Origin: Paramacrobiotus metropolitanus
Lineage: Eukaryota > Tardigrada > Eutardigrada > Parachela > Macrobiotidae
Assembly: GCF_019649055.1 (NCBI RefSeq)
Contig: NW_026570293.1
Coordinates: forward strand, 310,001-374,000
Length of the DNA stretch: 64,000 nucleotides
Direction: 5' to 3'
Part shown: piece by piece, positions 18,167-27,734 of the stretch
Numbering within the stretch: position 1 is the first letter of the stretch
Layout of the letters: each line of letters opens with the position of its first letter
The notes under the pieces: generated by a model
The model's database searches: none
What the model saw: the letters and a program-made list of their open reading frames with translations, nothing else
What the model was told of the DNA's origin: nothing
Made by a program: the position numbers and the translations under genes

Positions 18167-21100
18167 GAGGTTTGATCTAGGCTCCGGTCCTAACTCAATG
18201 CGTCCACCATACCCAGACACCCTGGAGATCTACGAAGAACAGTATGGCAGCCGCAGACTGGTCAAAAGCATGAGGGGGTACCAATCAGCGCTGAGCAATC
18301 CGACGTCCGTTGCCCAGCTGCTGTCGTACTACACTCACCAGCCATCGTTCTCCCTTCAGTATCTCCGACAGGGGCAGGGGTCCGTGCTCTTGCACGAAGT
18401 GCTGATTGACTTTGTTGTTGTCGAAGGTAAGCAGCAAGCGGAGATAACAAACATGGCACAGTTCAATTTCCATTGCGTACCCCCGTTAATTACAAAAATA
18501 CAGATAATATTATAAGAACTAGTGGACCCCGCGCAAATTGCGCGAAGTAAATTAGTGGTTGATAACTGCACGAACTATGGAGACCTACTCGTACAATACT
18601 GTACTTATTTTCGTTATTATAAATGGCACGATAGTAAAAATTACGTACTTATCTGCAGTCGTGATAATGAACAGCCAGCCAAACAACCAAAAATACTTGC
18701 GCGATTGCACCGTTTAAAACATTTGAAAACTAATTAATAATTTGACCACTCCGTTCACCACTTCTCATTGCCCTTCAATCGTACTCTTTCTGTACACAAA
18801 AAAGTTTGAAACTTTCGAATTCGGTACTCGTACTACTTTTCCTTCCGTTCATTGCGGTACTGGTTGCCCAACGGTCCAAGACAAAATTCCCTTCGCCTGA
18901 TATTTGCATTTGCATTAACCACACTTGTTTAAAATATTTCTGTACTTTACATTCACTTTCATTTTTTAAGATATTTCGAAAGTATATGTTTCGTAAATGT
19001 CCGAAATATGTATGCTGCTAGATACTTTAAACAGTCGGACAAAATACCATTATGTTGTCGCGCAGTGAATTTCTGGACGTAGAATTGGGAATAATTTCCG
19101 AAATTCAGAGGAATTCTAAAAGCAAATCTAATTTTCGACTTTCGCCAATTTTGGGATTGCTGTGTATTATTAGTTCGTGTGAATTCGGAATTTGTCTATT
19201 ACTGTGCCACGCAAACCGCTTGTGTCGTGTCGACCGGTGTCACCTGCCTGAGTGCCTGTGAAACTATCAAATTTGGTAACATGAGGTTTGAAACCCGAAC
19301 GGCGGCAAAGCTCACAAGAAGTTTTCACGTTTACAAAAACTGAGCATAACAAACACAAAAATTTCCCGGTTTTTTTCAGTTTTTGCTTGTAGCAATTTCC
19401 ACAGATATTGCGAAACTTCGCAGCCCAGCAGCAGCAACTGCACAAATTTCATAACTGGAATAGCAGTCAGATTACTATGTGTAGTTTTTTTACAGTACGT
19501 TTTAAATAATCTGTAGAAATCACAACTGGACAAACTTTAAAGTTTAAAGGTGTGCATTTTACCTTCAACAATTTAAACGCAATTTGAACGAACTCGACTA
19601 CGTACAAACCGGATAAGGTGTTGCAAGCTGCAGCCGTAAGTAAGTACTTCTTCGCAGTTTAATACGGTAAAATCAGTAGACCCCACAACCTGCGCAAGGT
19701 GGCAGCTACATATTTACTTAGCTGCGCTCTGCTAACTGGTTTTTGACGCCCCGTAGACTTTCCATGTTAGAGTTTTAATTTTTTCTCAAAACTGTTTACG
19801 TTTTTCTGGAATCTGATAACTTTGTACAAATCTACACATTCAGGGCTATCGAACGGTACATAGACATTCAAGTTTGGTTGAACGTGTCTATGACTTAGAC
19901 CCTGACACACGCAGATTTCGTGCACCTTCTTATTCTTTTATATAGATAGATTATAGTTCATTTTTTCAAGTTTACTCATACGTGAAATGTATGGAAACCC
20001 CCTAAAGCAGTGTTTGTTTTGTCCCAAAAAAAAGCAAAATTGTCGTGGAAATGTTTTTGTCGTAATCGGACTTCAAACAGCTGTATATGCCGATATAAAT
20101 TACGTCATTTTCGTGCAAGATTTTTACGTTTTTCATCTTAATACGTGCGTTATGTGATAGTTGTTAATCATGATAAAGCAATAGCTGACGTTCTAGTAAT
20201 AATATAATAATAATCTGGTAATAGTTATAATAATTGTGCGCTACGTTATCAGGTTTTATGACCGGTGTCGATATGGCAGGTTTTATGGCCGTTGATGAAA
20301 CGGTGTCGAGATATGCTGTAATTACCGCATGCATCACACCTTTGTAAACAGTGATTCTTTACTACCTGTCTTTATTCCACTGACTCTAGGCTATCAGCCC
20401 AACATTTCAGATTAGAATTACATCGCACAGCATCAAATTAACAAACAGCGGAAACAGGCAGCCAAATTGCAAAATCATTTTATCTAGAATTAGCCGAGGC
20501 TGGTGCCGTTCCCAGAATGGATGCCGCGATTCCTTTCTATATTTATCAGTTAATGGATCTGCGGCCACTTTTGTCAGCTCACATTAATTGCTGTGTTTGT
20601 CGAGCATAATCTGTCCTGAGTGTCCTCATAACACCAGCTACAGAGTATGTGAAGAAAAATGTAAAAATGTCACTGATAAGAGATATCAGTCGGAGCCGAA
20701 AGTAGCTCTTCCGGTCGGCCATGCATACATAATAACAATAATAACGGAAGCTTATTGTCCTTAATTGCACGCGTGTATCACATGGCACATTGTATGTTCC
20801 ACTCATCCGAAACATACAAGTCTTTTGTTCCATACAATTCCATCTGGTACCGTACACATTTCGTCTAATATCGCGTATGTCGTTGTATTTATTGTAATTT
20901 TGATCAAGTACCTTTATCGCGTTCGTTACCTTTAAATAATTTTATCGTTGTGATACTTTATACTTCACCAATCAAACATAAAATGTTTTGAAAAATTGTG
21001 ATTAACGCAAAGGGCACCGCGTTTTGATTAAGTATGTAATTAAGTAATTTATAATGCATAATGTTATCAAGAGGGAAATGAAGATTAGATTTCACTGCAT

Positions 21101-21518
21101 TTTAGGTTCTTCCAATCCCGGGAACACCTACTGCAGCGCCCTGCGCGGTTACGTTAATAGTGACTATATATGTGACCACGATTACGAGACGGATCGCTGC
21201 AACTGTCCGTCTAGCTACACTGACACTCCTTTCCCGAATCCGGCAAACGCGCGCGATGCAATCTGTGGCCCAACTACTCAGTACAGTACGTGCTCGATCT
21301 GATTAACCGACCTCATGTCAATGTTAATTCATTGGCGTATTGCAGCCAAGACTGTCTCCGTTGGCAAGGTTATCGGAGTCCTTGCGGGAGTCGCAGGTTT
21401 TATTTGTATTATCCTTGGTGTGAACCACTATTTTCGGCGCCGACGTCGCCTGCGAGCCGCGTATGCACCGTATCAGCGGTTGCTGTCTTACCAAAACACC
21501 CCGCCATCTTACAGTTAG
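18167..21518 (+). CDS. Single-pass membrane protein with Cys-rich ectodomain and PPxY tail (5' end missing)
   Basis: Exons supported by splice sites and phase are 18167-18426 (donor GTAAGC), 21106-21285 (acceptor TTTTAG, donor GTACGT) and 21346-21518 (acceptor TTGCAG). All joins are phase 1 and keep one frame. The 18427-21105 intron is long and could hide an exon. Exon 1 encodes a Tyr-rich region; exon 2 a Cys-rich extracellular part (six Cys in about 45 residues); exon 3 a hydrophobic segment (VIGVLAGVAGFICIILGV) followed by RRRRR, a stop-transfer signal. The C-terminus is NTPPSYS, a PPxY motif that binds WW domains of NEDD4-type ligases. The layout resembles Shisa-like and related adaptor proteins, but I cannot confirm the family. 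Signal peptide and start codon were not found. Confidence 0.55.
18427..21105. other. Long intron or intergenic AT-rich stretch
   Basis: About 2.7 kb. Short ORFs here lack coding character. A duplicated phrase CAGGTTTTATG occurs near 20249 and 20278. No tRNA or complete element was recognised. Confidence 0.35.
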
Positions 21519-22211
21519 CAGGCATATGCGCTGCCGTACTGCAGTGGCAGCCACCCAATACGGGACAAAACACCGAGACCTGTACTTATATGCCGCCTCA
21601 ATAAGTTGTGAACATATCATGCCAAAGAAATCAACAAATGCTGATTTTCCCATGTTTCCCATATTTGTAATCCATTGATCTTTTCAGCACGTTATGGTTT
21701 CTGCTAAAATCGTACAGTTTTACATTTCTGCTACAATTTCTTCGACGGACCCAAAGTCGGGTACACCTATCTATTCTTGTGGCATCATAATAAGTATAAT
21801 AATAACTTCTCATGAATTGACCGAAAGTAAAGCTAAGTCTAAAATTTTTAACGTGGCTCGGTGATTTCTTCAGTGTTTAAATGCCAACGTAAATCTTTCT
21901 AGTTCGAAAATTGTTTAAAGTAATTCGGATTTTTGAAGTGCGTTTTTTGAAGCTCCATACTGCATACACCAGGCGAATTGCGCTGTAATGTTTACCAACA
22001 GACCGGAAGAAAAACCAGCTGGGAAAAACCGTAAACAATATGTAAACAGCCGTTACATAAACTTTTAACAAAAATCCATATACAGGAAGAAACTACCAAA
22101 AACAACCAAGTAATGCTGTAAACGACCAATGGAAGTACAATAATAACAAGAAATCAAAGCCACCGAGAAACAACCTACAAACATCTACATTGTTAACAAT
22201 TTAGGAGGAAT
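21519..22211. other. Convergent intergenic region
   Basis: 3' flank of the membrane-protein gene and of the minus-strand zinc-finger gene. AT-rich, with no gene or notable repeat recognised. Confidence 0.35.
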
Positions 22212-24273
22212 TCAGTGCAGACTGTCTTGTACGACGGTACTGGACAGTGCCAGCTGCGGCTCGGCGTCCAGCGACCGCTCGGGGTGGCGAACGGTCAGAT
22301 GGTAGGCGAACATCCCGCGGCGAACGAATCCCTGCTGACACTCCTCGCACTGGTACGGGAACTCGGTGTAGTGCTTCGTTTTCTGCGGGGGAACGTAGTC
22401 TTTCGTCACAGCCTGTTTCTTCTCCCCGGCACCCGGGTTTTTCCGAAGATCCACCTTCCCTTCCGCATGCACGCGCTCTTTGTGATTCAGTAAATGGCGA
22501 CGAGAGAAGAAACTCTTCCCGCATTCACAGACCATATCCCTAGTCGCCTTGTGCACGAATTCCCGGTGTTTCTGCATTCCATGCTTCTGCTTGAAGACTT
22601 TCCCGCAGATGTCGCACGGGAACTGGCCGATATCGCGGTGCATGCGGCGCAGATGGTGCCGGAAGTTTCGGAAGCTGTATTTGCAGGTGGCCGGGAATTT
22701 TTTATCACACAGCGTGCACAGCAGCATCCCGTCCACCGAGTGCGACTGCTTGAAATGATTGTACAGTGGTACGGTGGTGGGAAATGTCTCCTCGCATACA
22801 GGCATTTGACGGTATTGCCATGGTGCGTCTGCAATAAACCGGCACCAGTGATCAAATATGCTTGAGTGTAGTTTTGCACGCTTTGATGCACATATGTAAA
22901 TGTTAATAAAATTACTGTTATTGCTGCTAGTACGTTTATTCATGCATTAATCTGGTTATTATCCGATCTTCTTGAAACTTTGCGGTAAAAGCCAGTAAGC
23001 CACATAGTAAACACATAGTCACAGCCACAATCAGCTGTATACAGTGCAATGAATCAATCTCTTTTCAAGTTTTCATGCAAAGCTACAACGGATTGGATAG
23101 TTAACAGCCTTCTGTTGGTGCACTAAGACGCTAATTTTGTCCAGATACACCATGTTTATACAGTTGCCGGGTGGTTATCATGGTAATTCGTTTAGTTATT
23201 AGAAAATTTCCCAAGTCATACCCTCATATGACGGACGTAATAAGTATTGCCGGTGAACTTCCGGTGGCACGTGGGGCACTCATACGGCTTCTCGGCATCA
23301 TCCAACAGATGAATCTGCTGAATGTGCCGTTCCAGTCGTTGGAACGTCACGAAGGAGCGTTGACATCGCGGACAGACGTGCAGATCTTTCCGTGCGTGAC
23401 AGTTATCCACGTGCTCTACCAGTGTCCGGACGTTCCCCGTGGAGAAGGTACAAAGTGGACACTGCTGCACCTGTAGTTGGATAAATAATAATTCCCCATA
23501 TAATCTGCCCATAGCCTGGTGGTAGTACGTCTGGCTTTAGGATTGTATACCGCAGATTCGGCAGGTGACTTTTATCTCAAAATCAGACCAAAAGGCGTAT
23601 AAAATATTTCTAAATTCACCCAAAAAACTTCCTAATACCCTGGTAAAAGGTCTCGATTTGGATATTATACATTTATGATTTGGATAATGTAGCAATAACA
23701 CTATAATAATACTAACCTCTGCGGTCTCTTTATCGAAAGTACCAAAGTCTGCGCGATGCTGCAACGCATGCACCTGCTGCACCGCACATGTCGCGAACTG
23801 CATTTTACAGGTTCTGCACGCACGATCGGTACCGCGGTAACGTTTAGTCTTCTCGTTAGCCTTTTTCTGCATTTTTTCCGGTTGTTCGTCCGACAGGGAA
23901 TAATGCTCCGCATCCACGTGATCAATCAGTGCCGGCCAATCTTCCGCTTGGTGGTCGCACTCGGGGCACACAATCCGCTGTCCACTCGTTGTCGGGAGAA
24001 TTCCGTCGGTGCGATGCCGCAGGTGGTGAATGTCATGAGTGATTTTCAGCCGGAAATTGATTGGGCATCCGGCGGTGCATGGAAAGTGCCCGTGTGAAGC
24101 ATTAACAGGCGGCCAGACACGGATCTGCAACGCCTTTCTCGTCAGGAAATCAAGGGCCTCATCCAGATTTTCCGCCGGCACTGATAATAACGGTTCGTCA
24201 GATGATTCTTTGGCGCTGCCGGGAAGAGGTGGGGCGAGAGTGTCCGAGTCTGTCGCGCTCTGTGTTGGATATT
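22212..24273 (-). CDS. C2H2 zinc-finger protein, multi-exon, with a one-base deletion
   Basis: Exons on the minus strand are 24273-23717, 23470-23222 and 22828-22212, with donors GTTAGT and GTATGA and acceptors TTTTCAG, ACTACAG and TTGCAG. About eleven fingers are visible, such as CPECDHQ, CPLCTFST, CPRCQRSF, CPTCHRKF, CTLCDKKF, CDICGKVF and CEECQQGF, each followed by paired His. Such proteins are usually nuclear DNA-binding regulators. Exon 2 ends in phase 0, but the open frame of exon 3 is shifted. The first finger there shows TGC, five bases (22797-22801), TGC, where C-x2-C needs six. One base is therefore missing, either a real mutation or an assembly error. Upstream exons beyond 24273 were not identified. 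Plus-strand ORFs over this region are shadows. Confidence 0.8.
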
Positions 24274-24615
24274 CTGAAAAATAAGTAATAACATAGCGCT
24301 CTTATTTGTCTTATTAAAAAATTAATTAATGGCTGATTTACAATTTCTTTAATATCTTTAATGATTTATTTATGACCCTTTATTCAGAATAATCCATTCG
24401 ATTACTCAATATGTATAATTAGACTAAAAATTTCCACGGCTATAACCAGACACTACTGCTTTAAAATTTAGTAAGTATCTGTACAGTATTACCAATAATA
24501 CCAAAACATCCAACACCGCGTTTAGCGTTATCACGCCGTAAGGCCTTATTTCTTCGGTTGCATTTACTGTTTATTTTGTATTATTATTTGTTCAGATATA
24601 TTTTAGAAACTTTAC

Positions 24616-25135
24616 TGTCAAGGCGGGCTTATGATTCAGCCCTTCTGTCATTGGCTGGTTTTGGGTTTTTTCCTGTCTGGGCATTCGCATGCTTTTGACG
24701 GCCTGCAACACAGCTGTGCTGGCTGCAGGATCCGTTTTTGGCCAGTTGGTTTTTGGCTGGCGCGCAAGGCGCGGTGTGTGTGTCAGATTTCGGCATTAAA
24801 GCCTTCATCCGGGTTTGCTTTGTTCCGCTGTCGATGGAGGATGCGCGCTTAGCCAGCGCCATCTGATAAGTCAGAGGCTGCCATAAAGACGGCTGTCCGT
24901 GGGTATCTCCGCGAGGAGGGCGGCCAGATGAAAGAACTTCCTGTTGAGGAAATTCTGAAAAATGGCGACGGCGCGGAATCGAACCGCTGGCTATTGAGTG
25001 TGTGATCCACGTAGCACAGCCACTGTGCCATCGCCGTTGTTGGCTGAGATCAAGATATTTGTGCTTGAGCTTGAGACAACCAGGTAGGCGGCGGATGGAG
25101 CGGCTGTCCTGAGGGCAGAGCCTTCTGCTCTGACA
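24616..25135 (-). mobile_element. TIR-type element copy 1 with tRNA-like core
   Basis: Begins TGTCA and ends TGACA; TTAC on both sides may be a target duplication. It consists of a 250-bp arm (24616-24865) and a tRNA-containing core (24870-25135). The same core is at 31681-31953, where the homologous arm lies on the other side in opposite orientation (32107-32346). The complete parent element was therefore probably arm, core, unique part, inverted arm. This copy lacks the right half. No transposase is seen. Confidence 0.65.
24964..25035 (-). ncRNA. 72-nt tRNA-like gene inside element copy 1
   Basis: Read on the minus strand, A box TGGCACAGTGG and B box GGTTCGATTCC are exact. The seven-base acceptor stem GGCGATG pairs with the 3' end (one G-U), and the length is exactly that of a tRNA. 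ATTTTT follows as a Pol III terminator. The anticodon arm does not fold convincingly, so this is probably a tRNA-derived SINE-type promoter and not a functional tRNA. Confidence 0.6.
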
Positions 25136-25170
25136 TTACTTTAAATATTTTTAATTTATTGAGGCGCGCA

Positions 25171-25482
25171 CTACGCCGAACGTAATTCAGCTTGGAGCAA
25201 TTTAATGACCTTTCTCAATGTAGGGTAATCAAAGTAAAGTATACCTTCGTTCATACTGCGTTTGAGCTGCCAAGCTCCCTTTAAAGTCATCAATGGATGT
25301 CCAGTGCGCTGCAGGTACCTTTTGACACTCTCCTTGTCTAACTCCAAACAGCGAACCTTCCCCCGGAGGCGCTTGGGGCTGTAGTCACCACCGTACTGAC
25401 CACTCCGCTCAGTAAAGCAGCCACCGTACGGCGACCTGTTCAGAGAAATCCTTCGACCAGAAGATTTCGTTAAATATTTCAA
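25171..25482 (-). CDS. Hypothetical basic ORF (103 aa)
   Basis: Open frame with fairly coding-like composition (GRRISLNRSPYGGCF, then a helical KESVKRYLQRTGHPLMTL and YPTLRKVIKLLQAELRSA). No family recognised. It lies just downstream of the zinc-finger paralogue on the same strand and may be its last exon, matching the gene structure of 22212-24273. Low certainty. Confidence 0.35.
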   Translation of the reverse strand: MKYLTKSSGRRISLNRSPYGGCFTERSGQYGGDYSPKRLRGKVRCLELDKESVKRYLQRTGHPLMTLKGAWQLKRSMNEGILYFDYPTLRKVIKLLQAELRSA

Positions 25483-25554
25483 ACTTCTTACATTTAATCA
25501 CACTTTTCTAATAAATTTTGTAGTTCCATTCACCAGCTATTTTAAATTTTGTAC

Positions 25555-25990
25555 TTGCCTTGAGATGCCGCACATAGGGCGGGTTAGACGAGAATTTCTT
25601 ATGGCACGTTGGACACTCCAAAGGCTTTTCCGCATCGGTCAGGAGATGTTTATGCTGAATGTGCCGCTCCAATCGTCAGTAGGAGATGAAGGAGCGTTGA
25701 CAGCGCGGACACTGGTGTAAACCTTTCCGCGAATGCCGCTCGTCCACGTGCGCGATCAACGTCGCCCGCCTGACCGTGGAGAAGGTGCAGGCGGGGCACT
25801 GCTGCTCCTCGCCGGTATCCACTGGCAACGTTTCCTCATGCCGCCAGTAGTGGACTTCGCGGACCGTACGCGAGATGAATTCCATTTGGCATTCTTCGCA
25901 TTTTGGATACGGGCATATAATTTTTGGATATGAAGCACTCTTAATCCGCTTCACGCGCCCCGATTTTATTGGCCTCAGCGCCGGACCCTA
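25555..25990 (-). pseudogene. Broken paralogue of the C2H2 zinc-finger gene
   Basis: Acceptor TTTTTAG at about 25990, then fingers with CEECQMEF, CPACTFST, CPRCQRSF and CPTCHKKF. The order and many residues match exons 1 and 2 of the gene at 22212-24273, but here the two are fused: the position of the intron between KETAE and VQQCP is continuous coding. A TGA replaces a Gln codon right after RSFISY (25676-25678), and the frame then continues RLERHIQHKH to an atypical GCAAGT donor near 25560. The stop marks it as a pseudogene unless read through. The TIR element at 24616 inserted between the two paralogues. Confidence 0.65.
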
Positions 25991-26256
25991 AAAAACAAAT
26001 ATAGGCCTTTTCGTGCTTTTAAAAACGAGGAAAATCAACAAAATATTAGCGGCTACTGAGATATCGTTATTTTTTTATTTTCTTATTCGACATTTAATTC
26101 TAAAATCCATCTAAAAACTAATTTTAAAAAAATTAAATTTTTTTTATTTCAATTCCCTTCGTCACTCTCGGACACGGACGGAACTGATATAACAAAACGG
26201 AGAAATTAAATGAAATCAATCAATGAAATCAATCAAGTCATGTCATATCAATGAGA

Positions 26257-26325
26257 TGTATGACGAGCCGTTCGTGCAAAAAGGTTTTATGTATGTTATG
26301 TCACTTATGATATGCTTGTTATGAT
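26257..26325 (+). repeat. Left piece of an element also present inverted at 31506-31672
   Basis: The segment starting ATGACGAGCCGTTCGTGCAA is the reverse complement of 31603-31672. Its continuation reappears at about 26700-26800 (CATGTTACGCTTGTTATGTATG), so the retrotransposon fragment at 26318-26623 sits within it. Confidence 0.5.
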
Positions 26326-26623
26326 TGCCACTGTTGCTATGTCTCACCGGAAAGCCGCATTAGTTACTGCGGGAGCTGCCGCCGCACAGGCGGAGGATAG
26401 AAAAGCCGGATTGTACTTGTACCTACAGGGCAGATACATCTTCGTACCGCTCGCTTTTGAAACTCTTGGACCATGGGAAAAATCGGCTAGCCGTTTAGTG
26501 AAAGAAATTGGCAAGCGACTTCAACAGCATACGGGTGAGCCTCGCTCCCATGAGTACCTTCGTCAACGTCTGTCGCTGGAAATTCAGCGAGGCAACGCCG
26601 CTTCCGTTCTCGGTACAATATAA
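26318..26623 (+). pseudogene. 3' fragment of an RLE-type non-LTR retrotransposon
   Basis: Encodes the C-terminal end of the endonuclease region: DTVAMSHRKAA, then AAAAQAEDRKAG, FVPLAFETLGPWEKSA, then YLRQRLSLEIQRGNAASVLG. This matches the C-terminus of the element at 27735-30581 (ALVFETMGVWGKES, FLKQRISVALMRGNVL). The first residues also match the end of the copy at 57728-58150, so two close relatives of one family are present. Lacks reverse transcriptase; dead. Confidence 0.75.
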
Positions 26624-26809
26624 GGAGCGGCAGCATTAAATGAGATTTTGTTATTTTGATTAATTGTTTCGAAACTGTGATGTTACCGCATTTTGTGAAA
26701 TAAAAACTGACACATTGCCATGTTACTCATGTTACGCTTGTTATGTATGTTAATAACGCAATGCAACGCACAATACTGTTTTGTGTTTCATTTTAAATTC
26801 TTTATATTA

Positions 26810-27734
26810 TATTTTACTATATTGGCTTCGAATTCAGAGCGAGAAATCTTCCAAATTTACTTTTGCGCGTATAATTTTGGTGTGGGCTAAGGGCAAAAGG
26901 TGTCATAATAATACCGGTACGTGTCATACATGTGGATCATATTGAAATGGTCCTTAGCGAAGCCTTCGAAAGATTTTTCGGCAAGGTCTGCTAGAAGTTT
27001 CACTAAAAGTAAACACTTATTCTATGATTTATTTTCCTCAAAAGTAATGGCAACACGCGCTGTGGCAACTACTATGCACAAGCCGGCCCGGATGATGAGC
27101 TCGTAAAGATATCGCTCATGTATATTTGAGTGCATGAGGAATTTAACATCTACAGTATACAAATTGGTTTTTGATTTTTAGTTATATATTTACTTAATGC
27201 CTCCAATATTTATTTTTACATTATTTTTGGCAGTCACTAACCATGCCAAATGCATGTGAAGCGTAAACATTGTGGCGTGGAGCGCCGGAGTGTGTAAATT
27301 AGCGTAACCCACGAAGTAACATTTTTCGCTGTATTTAATCGTGCTTAACATCCGGGCCGACTTGTAGTGGCAAATTTATCTACAAAGGTCAACTGGCGCG
27401 TAACAAACGATTGCAACACAGGGTATTACTGAAAGAATTGCTATAAATTTTCAGAAAATATTAATTTTAAGAAACTATGAATTACTGACGTTTTTAAAAG
27501 CAATTCTTTTTGAAGCTCTGTCCTCTACTCAAACGTGCTCATTAAATTTCGGTGAAGTTTAAATGTAAACTCTAACCAGGGCACATTTTCCGGGTGTAAA
27601 TTCAGCAAATTTTGATTATTTGGAGAAATATATTACCATAGTGGTAATTTATTGGGTTATTCACATTGACAGTGGTTACATTCAAATTACGCAGTTCTCA
27701 TCATTTCAACACATAATAAACTTCATCCAGTCTC
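26810..27734. other. AT-rich region without recognised genes
   Basis: Short ORFs only; nothing with coding character or repeat structure was recognised. Confidence 0.4.

Noticed and set aside
22494-22865. Plus-strand ORFs over the zinc-finger gene
   Set aside because: Antisense shadows of clear C2H2 fingers.
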